A DNA stretch of 64,000 nucleotides, from assembly GCA_963663605.2 (NCBI GenBank), contig CAXXVF010000002.1, forward strand, positions 1,178,001 through 1,242,000, written 5' to 3'. How positions within the stretch are numbered: position 1 is the stretch's first letter; each line of letters opens with the position of its first letter. Shown piece after piece: positions 1 to 9,392 of the stretch. A model generated the notes under the pieces. That model was not told the DNA's origin. It ran no database searches and saw nothing but the letters and a program-made list of their open reading frames with translations. Position numbers and translations under genes: made by a program. Source of the stretch: Sporobacter sp963663605 (GTDB lineage: Bacteria > Bacillota > Clostridia > Oscillospirales > Oscillospiraceae).

Positions 1-17
1 TATACGGTATGCACTAA

Positions 18-1181
18 TCATTCTTTAAATGCGGGTTTCTTGATGACGCCCGGCATTTTTATAGAAAGGTCGGCCTTTATACTGATATCAGTATCACGAT
101 AAAGCTCTTCCCACGTATCTTTTATCTTTGAAAAAGCGTGGTAATCATTTTTATAGAGCAAGTCGTTAAAGCTCAGAATATCACTTTCGAACTCCTTTTG
201 TGATTTTTCCACCATCGCTCTTATGTTATCCTCAATCATAGCCTTCGCTTCGCTCTCAAGCACCTTGATTTCATTTTTGTCTGTCAGATCGACGCCGCCC
301 TGCTCCTCGCCTATATTCCCGGCAGCCGTAATTTCAATGCCGAGCATTGGTTTGCCATCTATTAGCTTGGCCGTCAATTTACAAGTGCTTCTGATGACCT
401 CGATTGAAATAAGCTTGCCTTCCTCTGCCGGATTTGTAATTGTAAGAATTGTATTTCTGATTTTACCAGACGCGAAGAGGAACCCACGTGCATCATTACT
501 GTCAAGGTATCCGATTAGCTTTCCGTGTTTGAAGACGGCTCCACCTTCGACTTTCATATCCTTAAGTGCTTTTGCCTCCCCTGCAACTATTGCCCCGGTG
601 ACTATTCCTGTAAGCGGCTGACCGAGCAGTTCAGTCACTTTGAATGACAGCAGTTCGACATTTTTTCCGTAGGTTGTTTGTTCTGATGCCTGTGCTATTT
701 GCAATGCGCCGATCTTTTCGGTTTCCGGTTTAGCCTCAAGCACCGATTTGGCAGTGCCGTCCTTAACAACAAGAACCCTGAAGATTCTGCCCATTTCATG
801 ATCGCGCTCAAAGTAGTCCCATATTTGCGCAAGACCTTCTTTTGCAGCGTCTTCACCGATAACCATGAGTTGTATATGAGTAAAATAGATAGTCTCACCC
901 AAACTCGGTATTATATTGTTTACCGCTTCGAATATCGTATCGCCCTGTGCGCTGACCGTTATAGTGGGACTCGCACTTTTGGAGGAGAGAGAAACGGATG
1001 AGGATTCCTGTGAGCCTGACTTATCGATAATCTGAACGGTGAGCTCGATTTTGTCGTCTGCAGACTTATCTATTCCCACGCCCGAAACAATGCTGAGATC
1101 GGAGACCGGACGGTTATCCCAGCAGCCCGTCAGCAACGTCAGTGTCATCAATAAAAAGAAGCAGACAGTTTTTCTGAGCAT
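18..1181 (-). CDS. Ger(x)C family spore germination lipoprotein
   Basis: A 387-aa C subunit of a GerA-type nutrient germinant receptor, which sits on the outer face of the inner spore membrane. A short signal peptide ends in a lipobox (LLTGC, Cys20), as in all GerC proteins, followed by the typical WDNRPVSDL start of the mature protein. The start has a GGAGG ribosome site about 9 nt upstream. It lies 38 nt downstream of the A-subunit gene and is surely co-transcribed with it. The B (permease) subunit is not between them; it could lie beyond the left edge of the window. Family assignment is firm; which germinant is sensed cannot be read. Confidence 0.93.
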   Translation of the reverse strand: MLRKTVCFFLLMTLTLLTGCWDNRPVSDLSIVSGVGIDKSADDKIELTVQIIDKSGSQESSSVSLSSKSASPTITVSAQGDTIFEAVNNIIPSLGETIYFTHIQLMVIGEDAAKEGLAQIWDYFERDHEMGRIFRVLVVKDGTAKSVLEAKPETEKIGALQIAQASEQTTYGKNVELLSFKVTELLGQPLTGIVTGAIVAGEAKALKDMKVEGGAVFKHGKLIGYLDSNDARGFLFASGKIRNTILTITNPAEEGKLISIEVIRSTCKLTAKLIDGKPMLGIEITAAGNIGEEQGGVDLTDKNEIKVLESEAKAMIEDNIRAMVEKSQKEFESDILSFNDLLYKNDYHAFSKIKDTWEELYRDTDISIKADLSIKMPGVIKKPAFKE

Positions 1182-1219
1182 GTTGAGTGACCTCCGGGTA
1201 TACGATCAAACGCAGTATT

Positions 1220-2767
1220 TCATTTATTTTCGGTGAATTTATGAGTATATCTTCTGGTAATTGTTTCCGGCTTCTCAAGCATCGCCCAAAAAGGCATTCG
1301 TATAAAGGTATCCTTCATATCCTTCTTATCCAGAGGAACAATCGGCGAGAGGTATGGCACGCCCAAGGACTTGAGTGAGCATGCGTGTGCTAAAAATACC
1401 GTTGAACACAGGACAATACCCAGGATGCCGAGGAAATTGGCCGCTAACATACAGGACACTCTGATGATTAACACCGTGGCATCCAATTTGGATATGATGA
1501 AGGCGCTGATCGAGGTCGCCGCGATGGCCACCACCGCGGGCGCGCTGAATATGCCGGCCTGCACCGCGGCCTGACCTACAATCAGGCCGCCGACAATGCT
1601 CAGCGACTGACCGAATCCGCGTGACATACGCAAACCGCTTTCTTTTATGACCTCAAAGAGTACGGTTAAAATCAGCATTTCTATAAGCGGCGACAGCGGC
1701 ACGCCCTCAAGTGAGTTGACGACGGTTACAAGCAGCTTAAAAGGTATGACGTTAGGATGGAAGCAAAGAAACGCGATATAATATGCAGGTGCCATTGTTG
1801 ACATCAAGAAGGCAATAAGCCGTATCGGCCGGATAAGTGAAGAAAATAAAAACCGGTTGTTATAGTCCTCGCCAAACTGCAAGTAATCGACAAAGAGACA
1901 TGGCACGGTCAGCACAACGGGCGTGCCGTCACATATAATTGCAATTCTGCCCTCTAAAAGCTTGCCCGCCACCGTGTCCGGCCTTTCCGTGTTGAAAGCC
2001 AGCGGAAAAATAGAGAACGGTGAATCCGTGATATATTCCTCAATATAGCCCGATTCCAAAATCGACTCCGTTTGGATATTATTCAGCCGTTTGCGTACTT
2101 CGTCGATAATTTCCTGATTTGCCAGCCCTTTTATATAGCACATCACCACATCGGTCTTCGTCTGCCTGCCGATCACCATCTTTTCAAAAATCAGGCAGCT
2201 GTCTTTTATTCTGCGCCGTATCATTGAAACATTGGAAACCAGCACCTCTGTGAACGCCTCGCGTGAACCGCGCGTCACGGCTTCAGAATCGGATTCTTCA
2301 ACGGATCGCTTTTCAAATTTTTGAAGGCTCAGGCTGAGCGCTGTCGTATCTCCGCCCAAAAAAATCAAGGTCCCACCCGACAGTATAGAATTCACACATT
2401 CGTCGAAATTGGTGAATTCATTATTGACGCACATCGAATTAAGCTGGCTGCCTATGAAAGATATCTTCTTATGAGACAAATCCTTAGCTGCGATATTACC
2501 TATAATTTCTTTAATCGGCGGTATGACAGCTTCCGAGATAAGCTGTTTATCCACCATGCCTTCGAGGAAGGCAACGATAATCGCGTTGTCGCCGTATACC
2601 AATAAATTAAAATCAAATGTGCCGTTAAAGGCCTGTTTAAGTTTCTCTGTCACCTGCGCACCCGAGTCGGGTATAGGCACGGGAATGACCTCGGGTTGAG
2701 CGTTCATGTCGCCATTGGCCGCTTTCAGCCTCATGGCGCGGTAAAACCGCTTAAAATCACCCAGCAT
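1220..2767 (-). CDS. GerA family spore germination protein (A subunit)
   Basis: The A subunit of a GerA-type germinant receptor: a large soluble N-terminal domain followed by a membrane domain in about the last 230 residues. The C-terminal part carries the family's conserved stretch (EGVPLSPLIEML, then GQSLSIVGGLIVGQAAVQAG). I prefer the ATG giving MLGDFKRF, which has GGAG just upstream; an in-frame ATG four codons earlier is possible. First gene of a two-gene unit with the Ger(x)C lipoprotein. Germinant specificity is unknown. Confidence 0.93.
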   Translation of the reverse strand: MLGDFKRFYRAMRLKAANGDMNAQPEVIPVPIPDSGAQVTEKLKQAFNGTFDFNLLVYGDNAIIVAFLEGMVDKQLISEAVIPPIKEIIGNIAAKDLSHKKISFIGSQLNSMCVNNEFTNFDECVNSILSGGTLIFLGGDTTALSLSLQKFEKRSVEESDSEAVTRGSREAFTEVLVSNVSMIRRRIKDSCLIFEKMVIGRQTKTDVVMCYIKGLANQEIIDEVRKRLNNIQTESILESGYIEEYITDSPFSIFPLAFNTERPDTVAGKLLEGRIAIICDGTPVVLTVPCLFVDYLQFGEDYNNRFLFSSLIRPIRLIAFLMSTMAPAYYIAFLCFHPNVIPFKLLVTVVNSLEGVPLSPLIEMLILTVLFEVIKESGLRMSRGFGQSLSIVGGLIVGQAAVQAGIFSAPAVVAIAATSISAFIISKLDATVLIIRVSCMLAANFLGILGIVLCSTVFLAHACSLKSLGVPYLSPIVPLDKKDMKDTFIRMPFWAMLEKPETITRRYTHKFTENK

Positions 2768-3004
2768 GATAATCTCCATTCTGATGGGATATACAATAAC
2801 AATGAAAAATTCCGAATTTATATTATTTTCACCTATAAAGGGCTTAATATGTAAGTAAATATGACATTACCTTAATACTAGCATCCTAGTGATGTATCAA
2901 CCTATCACAATAACTTAGTTATCAAGGAGACTCGGGAGCACGCTTGGCAAGCAGGCAACGGTCGATCCCGCTATCACGACAGCCTTTTACCTAATAACAG
3001 GGTA

Positions 3005-3058
3005 TTAACGGCAATTATAATTAATGGGTAACTGTGTAGAGCCGATATCTATTTTCAT
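3005..3058 (-). CDS. 17-codon ORF with strong ribosome site, probable gene remnant
   Basis: ATG preceded by a near-perfect Shine-Dalgarno (AAGGAGGTGATG, 3063-3074 on the minus strand), encoding MKIDIGSTQLPINYNCR before TAA. The same frame continues after the stop with two further short open stretches (to about 2920), so this may be a decayed gene head rather than a functional peptide. A terminator hairpin lies directly upstream of the ribosome site. The rest of 2780-3000 shows nothing recognisable. Confidence 0.3.
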   Translation of the reverse strand: MKIDIGSTQLPINYNCR

Positions 3059-3086
3059 GTACAGCATCACCTCCTTGGAGAAATGG

Positions 3087-3122
3087 AAAAAGACACCATC
3101 ACGACGGTGAAGTGTCTTTTTT
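3087..3122 (-). terminator. Terminator-like hairpin before a strong ribosome site
   Basis: AAAAAGACAC and GTGTCTTTTTT flank a short inner stem (CACC/GGTG) and end in T runs on both strands, so it could terminate in either direction. On the minus strand it sits about 13 nt before the ribosome site of the 17-codon ORF, an attenuator-like position. It could also serve the pseudogene upstream. Confidence 0.6.
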
Positions 3123-3281
3123 CTGCATATTTTGTTTTGTCATACTTGCCCCGAACCGGGGAAACTGCTGATAAATCTATCGCATTTTTTTGCATCTGTT
3201 TTATCGTTTCAACGATCATTGCTCACGAGCGCCGGCCCACTGTGTCTTGGTCCCGCAATATAAATCATAGTGCGGTCGTGA

Positions 3282-4220
3282 TCATCTGGATTTGCCATTG
3301 CTCTCCCCGTTTTCCGCCGCGAAACGTTCAAGCCCGAGAATCAGATCAGTCTTGTCCTCATCCGACAGCTTGCCTGTCGTATCGATGCTGTCGTTACCGA
3401 TTCAGCGTTCTCGTGCAGATACATTAAAAGCGCAGCACGAGCACCGCCTACGCCGCGCTTCTCAAACCGGGTGAAGACGGCGTTCGAGAAGGCCAGCAGT
3501 ATGGCTGTCTGCTCGGACAGGGAGAAGAGCTGGTTCTGGTGCTGCTTTAAGAGCTCCATCAGATGTTCGCCGTTTTTCAACATGGTGGCCGTGTCAATAT
3601 CGGCGCCGAACTGGGTGAAAACGGCCACCTCCCGGTACTGGACGGCCTCTAGGCGAAGGCTGCCGGAGACGTCGCGCATCGCCTTGTGCTGCGCAGCACG
3701 GCCGACGCGCGAGACGGAAAGGCCGACGTTAATGGCGGGGCGCATCCCTGCATTAAAAAGCTCTGTTTCAAGATAAATCTGGCCGTCTGTGATGGAGATG
3801 ACGTTTGTCGGGATATACGCGGAGATATCGCCGGCCATCGTTTCGACGATCGGCAATAGAACAGGCAGCATATGGCGCAAGATACTGCATAGCCGGGGTA
3901 TCATTGGCGAATGCGGCGACGATGACCGTATTGCCCAGAGTACCGGCCGCCTCCAGCCTGTGCCCTTACCGTCCAGAGAGCGGCCGCTACGCCGCGGCCC
4001 AGAAGCTCGGGTCCGACCGATACCTCCGCCAAACGCCCTGTCAGACGAACAACACTTGATGTTGAGACCTTTCCACCAAGGAGCGCCGCGCCGACGCCAC
4101 CGAGATGGAGATCCAGTGTCAGGCCGACGGCGCCGCCGTCGAACTCGATGAGCTCACCGGAGTGGCATTTGGTCAGCCCATTGATCTGAACGATATCATC
4201 ACTGGAACTCTGTATTTCGC
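3282..4220 (-). pseudogene. atpA: Decayed F-type ATP synthase alpha subunit (atpA relic)
   Basis: Three frames together spell pieces of AtpA in order. An N-terminal piece carries GEIQ..DDIVQINGL, GELIEFDGG and VRLTGRLAEVSVGPELLGRGV (about 4220-3985). A middle piece reads TVIVAAFANDTPAMQYLAPYA (about 3930-3870). The C-terminal piece runs from AGDISAYIPTNVISITDGQIY to SIDTTGKLSDEDK (3850-3282). There is no start codon, the nucleotide-binding P-loop section and the section before PIVET are deleted, and several frameshifts are needed. About 940 nt remain of the usual 1500. No other ATP synthase gene is nearby, so this is a relic of a duplicate or transferred copy. It cannot make a working subunit. 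Confidence 0.9.
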
Positions 4221-4272
4221 CGTAATTACAATCTGCATGCTGCCATATTGAGTATCAGCTCTCCCTGTAGGT

Positions 4273-5250
4273 TTACTGCATGTATATCGACAGCAGCGTC
4301 ATGATCCCTTCAATTGAAAAATTCCCGATACAAGCAGGTAGAAGCACGGTTTCACCGAAAATAATGCTGCATCTCCCTCCGTCATAAATGATTGACCCAT
4401 TTCCTTTGATACACATTAATACTATAAAGCTGTCCATCGCTGCGCTTGCATAACAATGATGTACGCTGATCCTATCAATATTAAAATACTTGGATCTGAG
4501 GATAGAGTCGGTATTATTATCCTTATTATCTGTGAGTTGTGGGCAAATCTCGAGTTGATTTTGTGAAGTGAAATCAATGACATCAAGAGCTTCGGACGTA
4601 TTCAGCGTCCGGCCCTTACCGTCTTTATCCACTCTGCCCCAATCGTATATCCGGTAGGTTGTATTGCTGTTTTGCTGGATTTCAACTATCAAGAGCCCGC
4701 CGAGTATGGCATGAACTTTGCCGGCAGGCACGAAGAATACATCTCCCGAGCACGCTTCGACCAGGTTTAATTCCTGCTCAACTTTTTTCTCCGATATGGC
4801 CTTTATAAAATCCTCTTTTGACTCATCCTTTTTAACACCGTAGACAATCCTGGCGTCTTCCTTTGCATCCAATATGTACCACAGCTCGCTCTTACCGTTT
4901 TTTTCGCCGTTGGCTCTGGCATAAGAGTCATTTGGGTGAACCTGCACCGAAAGGTTTTCATTCGCGTCGATTATTTTTATCAGAAGAGGAAAATGAGACC
5001 CAAACTTTTTATAAATATCTATCCCCATCAGCTTATCCCCGAACCTCAAAATCAAAGCGCTCAGGCTCATGCCTTTCAACACTCCGGAGGACACAACGCT
5101 TGTACCCTCGTCACGGCAGCAGAGCTCCCAGCTCTCAGCCACGGTGTCCAAACGGATATCTCTGTGAAAATATGTGGAAATATTTGTTCCACCCCAGATA
5201 AGCTGCTTATATATCGGCGCAAATTTCAATGGGTACAGCAAGGCAGCCAC
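4273..5250 (-). CDS. manA: Mannose-6-phosphate isomerase, class I
   Basis: A 325-aa zinc enzyme interconverting fructose-6-phosphate and mannose-6-phosphate in the cytoplasm. Family motifs are visible: QVHPND near residue 100 and the Glu in KSELWYIL (metal ligands), GKVHAI (a further ligand), and IQQNSNTTYRIYDWGR in the second cupin half. Length fits short bacterial class I enzymes. It follows the six-hairpin protein gene by 3 nt, the last step of the manno-sugar cluster, where it would link hexose phosphates to the mannosyl donor pool. Confidence 0.93.
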   Translation of the reverse strand: MAALLYPLKFAPIYKQLIWGGTNISTYFHRDIRLDTVAESWELCCRDEGTSVVSSGVLKGMSLSALILRFGDKLMGIDIYKKFGSHFPLLIKIIDANENLSVQVHPNDSYARANGEKNGKSELWYILDAKEDARIVYGVKKDESKEDFIKAISEKKVEQELNLVEACSGDVFFVPAGKVHAILGGLLIVEIQQNSNTTYRIYDWGRVDKDGKGRTLNTSEALDVIDFTSQNQLEICPQLTDNKDNNTDSILRSKYFNIDRISVHHCYASAAMDSFIVLMCIKGNGSIIYDGGRCSIIFGETVLLPACIGNFSIEGIMTLLSIYMQ

Positions 5251-5253
5251 ATC

Positions 5254-6408
5254 CTAAAATAGATTAATTTCCGCTACCAAACCGGCTTCAAGCGATTGGG
5301 GAATCCGTATTGCGCTATCGCTGTCATTCTTCTTGCCGTCAATCATAAGGTTCTCGGTTTTTTTCTGCTTATCGATCTCAAGATACTTCTTTATTTCCAG
5401 ATATGCCATCCAGAAGGAAACAACACTTTCCGCACCCTGATTGAGGTTCACCCCATCCGGTGTTATTCCGTCGCAGCAACCGCCGGTCTCATTGTCAATG
5501 AGACATATCTCCTTCGAGTTCCTGCCCCGGTACCAGGAAAAACAGATTTTAGCCCTGTGGAGTAATTTTTCATTCCCGGATATTCTATAGGCATCGATAT
5601 AAGCCAGCAGCATTTCGCAGGCCTCGACCGGCTGTTCATCGAACGCTGCAGGCGCCCCGCCCTTATTAAGCCAACCGTTACAGCCGATCGGTTTGAAATA
5701 CCCGCTGCGGAAGCTTTTACTTTCGAGAAACTGCAGGCTTTCAAACCCTATTCTTTGATACTCGTCTTTTCGTACAACGCTGTACGCGACGAGCATCGCT
5801 CGGGGCAACACCGCGTTGCAGTATGTCATGCTGTTTTCAAACCAGTGCCAGTCACCATCCCTGTAGTGCTCATACTGCTGGGCAAGCGCTACGGCCAGCT
5901 TTGAAATAATGCTATTGGTTTTCTCCATATTAAGATAGTTTAGCCCTATCATCACATACGCTTTTGATCTCGGGGATGTGAGATTCAGGCAATTTGGCAG
6001 AGCCCTCTCAATCAGCGCCCATGCGGTTGTCTTTATGTACTGTGGCGTGACAGTGCTTTCATATGCATAGCACAGCGCCCAAAGACAGCGCCCGAAGCAA
6101 TCCTCGGAACCTTCGTCTTCTATAAATTCGCGGTTATAATTCATGAAGTTTCTAAATTTTCCGTCCTGATTCTGGGCATAGCACAAAAAGGCAAGGTACT
6201 TATTTATTAGACCGTCGACCTTTTTTAAACGGTACTGCTCATAAAGCTTGACCGCCGTGATCAACGCTCTGGCGTTGTCGTCGGTTGTATATCCCTTTGA
6301 AAGATCCGGGACCCCGCATATAGAATGCTGCAGGATTCCCGTATCGTCGGTCATGCGGAAAACATGATCCGTCTTTATCGTCGCTAAATAATTATTATTT
6401 TCTTTCAC
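5254..6408 (-). CDS. Six-hairpin (alpha/alpha) glycosidase-like protein of the manno-sugar cluster
   Basis: A 384-aa protein with no signal peptide. The N-terminal motif TDDTGILQHSI...YTTDDNARALI and the helical repeats resemble the alpha/alpha-toroid domain often fused to, or encoded beside, GT4 glycosyltransferases and GH130 enzymes. Conserved aspartates and a later FDEQPVEACEM stretch suggest a carbohydrate-binding or catalytic helical barrel. It is immediately upstream of manA. The exact activity is not known to me; a role in building or trimming a mannose-containing glycan is inferred from context. Confidence 0.6.
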   Translation of the reverse strand: MKENNNYLATIKTDHVFRMTDDTGILQHSICGVPDLSKGYTTDDNARALITAVKLYEQYRLKKVDGLINKYLAFLCYAQNQDGKFRNFMNYNREFIEDEGSEDCFGRCLWALCYAYESTVTPQYIKTTAWALIERALPNCLNLTSPRSKAYVMIGLNYLNMEKTNSIISKLAVALAQQYEHYRDGDWHWFENSMTYCNAVLPRAMLVAYSVVRKDEYQRIGFESLQFLESKSFRSGYFKPIGCNGWLNKGGAPAAFDEQPVEACEMLLAYIDAYRISGNEKLLHRAKICFSWYRGRNSKEICLIDNETGGCCDGITPDGVNLNQGAESVVSFWMAYLEIKKYLEIDKQKKTENLMIDGKKNDSDSAIRIPQSLEAGLVAEINLF

Positions 6409-6534
6409 CCGCTACCCCAACTTTTCTCTCAGCCGTCGCCTTCACTCTGTATCTGCAGTTCTGCGTATGCGGTGTCAAATCGGATATCCGCCGCCATGCT
6501 CACCGCATTCGTTGCAACTGAACCGCAGTCGGCA

Positions 6535-7683
6535 TTATTTATACCTGTAGATTGCGGCTATACCTGTAAGACTCGGCATTACATCCTTTGGAAGAATCAC
6601 AACACGGCTTCTTTTCCTTAAAACCAATGCGGTTAAATCATCCAGGATATCGTCACAATCCGGATCGTCAATATCACCGAGTATTATTTCACCTGCGATA
6701 TCGATTTTACCGGGTATGATCTTATCCGCTTCAATTAAAATGGTTTCAATTCGACTTTCATACGCGGCTTTCGCAACTTGCGGTATATCCGATGACCCCA
6801 ATAATTCCGCCTCTGCCTTTTTAAAAGATTTTACAAGTTCATGTGTCTTTTTCGTATTGATTTGTTCTATAACCTCAAAAGCTTTACATATCAGTTGTTC
6901 CTTATCCAAAGTAGCATGAGAAGCATTTATGCTCTCAGCAATGAGATATGGGTTATGACTTATTTCTTTGAAATGTGAGCGATACTCTTTCAATGAAACC
7001 AGAATGAGCGGCAATTTCGAAGGTTTAGAATAGTTTTCATATACAAAGCGATCCACATACCTGAAATATTTCTCAGTATCTTTATCAGCCTCTTCCTTCT
7101 TATCTCCCTGTCCATGATATATTGCGGGCCCGCCGGTGCCGCCGAAAGACCCTTGTGTCAAATAAGCCTCAGTAAGCTGTTTTCCCAAAACTTCCTCCAA
7201 GGTCCTTGGCACCTCAGGCTCGAGTGCGATTTCTGAAAACCCATACCCATTACCCTGATAAAGGGTAAAATCATCGTGACCTAAGCTTAACAGATGATAA
7301 CTCTCCATGGCCTGGAACGCTTGAATAAGTGGTTTGATATGAAAACTATCCGCAACAACAGCTAATTCAATAACCGGGCTGTGGAGATTATATATAATGC
7401 ACTTGCCTTTTTTTGCAAGGACCGCGATCCCATCTGAGGTATTATTCCAAAATTCTCTATTCTCTTCAAGTTCATAAAATGGTTTCATGATTGACTTAAC
7501 GAAAACTTTATCCGCCTGTTTTTGCAATAAGCGTTCAATCTCCCGAACTAAATTCTTAAACACTATGAGGTCTTGCTTGTTTTCCGGAAAATGCTTATGG
7601 GTAGGTTGGTAAAGCGAAATAAACGGTCCATCCTCTTCAAGGATCATATCGTCGGGGAATCGGTGCGCGATTTTGTATAACAT
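6535..7683 (-). CDS. baeRF3-type release-factor-like protein
   Basis: A 382-aa soluble protein. The middle carries a glycine-rich GTGGPAIYHGQGDKKEEADKD segment followed by YFRYVDRFVYENY, typical of bacterial relatives of archaeo-eukaryotic peptide-chain release factor 1 (baeRF families; family 3 fits best). Such proteins are thought to act on stalled or hibernating ribosomes, but a function for this member is inference. It is transcribed with the manno-sugar and stress genes around it, with about 100 nt on each side. Confidence 0.7.
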   Translation of the reverse strand: MLYKIAHRFPDDMILEEDGPFISLYQPTHKHFPENKQDLIVFKNLVREIERLLQKQADKVFVKSIMKPFYELEENREFWNNTSDGIAVLAKKGKCIIYNLHSPVIELAVVADSFHIKPLIQAFQAMESYHLLSLGHDDFTLYQGNGYGFSEIALEPEVPRTLEEVLGKQLTEAYLTQGSFGGTGGPAIYHGQGDKKEEADKDTEKYFRYVDRFVYENYSKPSKLPLILVSLKEYRSHFKEISHNPYLIAESINASHATLDKEQLICKAFEVIEQINTKKTHELVKSFKKAEAELLGSSDIPQVAKAAYESRIETILIEADKIIPGKIDIAGEIILGDIDDPDCDDILDDLTALVLRKRSRVVILPKDVMPSLTGIAAIYRYK

Positions 7684-7784
7684 TGTAATTACCTTTCTCT
7701 TATAAAATTATGTTGTAAATGCCCGATCGAATCCAAAAAAGTGATGTGGGATCCTCTCATCCACCTTCGCCGGGCCGTTCATAG

Positions 7785-8588
7785 TCAGCTTCCGGCTCCA
7801 ACGCCATGCCGAGCCTCTCGATGCCGGTTTTCTTTATGCTTAACGTCATCCAGGCAGGCTAATATCGCCTGAATAACCGGTTTTGTCTCATGGGGTCCTC
7901 GAACCGGGATGGAAACGACGCCTGCTTCTACAACCGGATAGTCGTTTCCTCCGATGAAGATTGCATCACCGATAAATATCATCTCTTCCAATGGAATGCC
8001 AAGGATATCACGCAGCTTTCTGATTCCGTAGGCTTTGTCAATGCCGGGTTTGGTGATGTCAACGGATGTCGTGCCGCCCATTCGGACGGAAAACTCGGGA
8101 ATATATATGTCCAAAACAGCTTTGAGCTTCCTTCGCTTCGCGAAATCCGAATCCCACTTTTCTTTTTCTTCCAAAGGCGCCTGCTGGCCTAATGCGGAGT
8201 AGGTTATCTGGCTCCCCCTGTCTTCGATGACCGCTCCCCAGTTTTTTTCGATTTTGAAACCCGCAATATCAATCGCCGTTTTGAGAGAACTCATGATTTT
8301 TTCTTTTTCTGTCAGTGTGAAATCTTCCGAATAGATTTTTCCCCATTCCTCTTGATATCGAAAGAACTTGGTGCCGCATGTCGGAAGGAGGGACAGATTC
8401 TTAAGATGTTTGTCACGGTCAAAATTGGAGAGCAGCTGCTTTTCGAACTGGGGCCAGTCCCCCCCCCGAGATCACGGCCACTTTGACAATACCCAGGAGG
8501 TCGTCCAGGAGTGCGGCCATTTCGTTATCAAGAGACGATTTACTTAGCGCAAGTGTACCGTCCAGATCAAATACAACGAGCTTTTTCA
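7785..8588 (-). pseudogene. HAD-IIB phosphatase (phosphomannomutase/sucrose-phosphatase-like) with a G-tract frameshift
   Basis: Read from ATG at 8588 the frame gives MKKLVVFDLDGTLALSKS (HAD motif I, DLDGT) and then VAVISGG (motif II). It goes out of frame at a run of nine G (plus-strand C, 8459-8467). With eight G the protein continues as DWPQFEKQLL through to KPGIDKAYGIRKL and FIGDAIFIGGNDYPV (motifs III and IV, GD..ND), about 267 aa. So one extra base breaks an otherwise intact cytoplasmic sugar-phosphate phosphatase. The cause may be sequencing or assembly error, true inactivation, or slippage at the tract. Family confidence is good; substrate is unknown, though a mannose phosphate suits the cluster. 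Confidence 0.75.
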
Positions 8589-8679
8589 TTGGCCCTTGCC
8601 TCCATTTCCGGGATATATTACTTATTCATAGCTGATCTTGTAAAACCAAACCGTTGAGCTCAGCTTAACTATTAACAAC

Positions 8680-8700
8680 CTGCGGCCCCAAGGGCCGCAG
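8680..8700. terminator. GC-rich hairpin in the 8589-8769 gap
   Basis: CTGCGGCC and GGCCGCAG form an 8-bp perfect stem. There is no clear T run on the minus strand, so termination is uncertain; it may just be a palindromic insertion or RNA-stability element downstream of the 111-aa membrane protein gene. Confidence 0.4.
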
Positions 8701-8769
8701 TCATCTACGCTTTCAACGAATTCGGCACCTATGAACGCTCCTCTTAAAACATATCTTAATAGTGATTAG

Positions 8770-9105
8770 CTACATCGTTCTTTGTTCTGCCGATTGTTCA
8801 ATGATTTCCTTTTTCTGCATGTCGATTTCTTTTCTTTGCTGATCGATATCCCTTCGCTGCTGATCAATTTCTTTTCTCTGCCGATCGATATCATTTTCCT
8901 GCTGAGTCGACATGACTCTCTGAGGGGCGTGCGCGATGTCCTGCCGGGCGTATACCCCGACCACGAGCCCCAAGATGCCGAGAACGATTTCGCCGATGTT
9001 CAGATAGGCTGGATATGACGTAAACGTCGGCACCAATCTGGTTATTCCTAGCAGGCCCAATGCCAGAAATGCCAGGCCAAGAATAACGCACATCATTTTT
9101 TTCAT
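8770..9105 (-). CDS. Small membrane protein with heptad coiled-coil tail
   Basis: A 111-aa protein of unknown function. Two hydrophobic segments (about residues 3-25 and 38-52) are followed by a soluble tail made of near-perfect seven-residue repeats: EIDQQRR, DIDQQRK, EIDMQKK. This is a charged coiled coil ending in EQSAEQRTM. The DNA of the repeat (about 8810-8900) is itself repetitive, a possible length-variation site. Likely a membrane-anchored oligomer; its neighbours are stress-type genes (dodecin, ferritin-like). Confidence 0.75.
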   Translation of the reverse strand: MKKMMCVILGLAFLALGLLGITRLVPTFTSYPAYLNIGEIVLGILGLVVGVYARQDIAHAPQRVMSTQQENDIDRQRKEIDQQRRDIDQQRKEIDMQKKEIIEQSAEQRTM

Positions 9106-9141
9106 TGGAATTCTCCTTATAAATATTCTCCGACGAGCGAT

Positions 9142-9348
9142 TTAACGATCCGTAAGCCCAAACGCAACTTTGACGCATGTCTTGTATTTTGTTAACTCTC
9201 CATCCTTGACACTTGCTGTAGTACTCATAACCTCTAAGCCGGTTATGTTTTTTATTGTCTTCGATGCATCTTTCACTGCGTTGCGCGCGGCGTCTTCCCA
9301 GCTTGTGTCAGAAACGCCGATCAGCTCGATTACCTTTGCTACACTCAT
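9142..9348 (-). CDS. Dodecin family flavin-binding protein
   Basis: A 68-aa protein of exactly dodecin size and pattern: MSVAKVIELIGVSDTSWEDAA, then an amphipathic helix, then LEVMSTTASVKDGELTKYKTCVKVAFGL. Dodecins assemble into hollow dodecamers that bind flavins or related cofactors and buffer them. The tryptophan that stacks on the flavin (DTSWEDA) is present. It belongs to the small stress-gene group within the manno-sugar cluster. Confidence 0.9.
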   Translation of the reverse strand: MSVAKVIELIGVSDTSWEDAARNAVKDASKTIKNITGLEVMSTTASVKDGELTKYKTCVKVAFGLTDR

Positions 9349-9392
9349 TATGAATCTCTCCTTTTATTTTCCGTATTTTGTCACAACTCAAA

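Noticed and set aside
4200..5250. ATP synthase operon next to manA
   Set aside because: Only the atpA relic exists; no other subunit gene was found on either strand.
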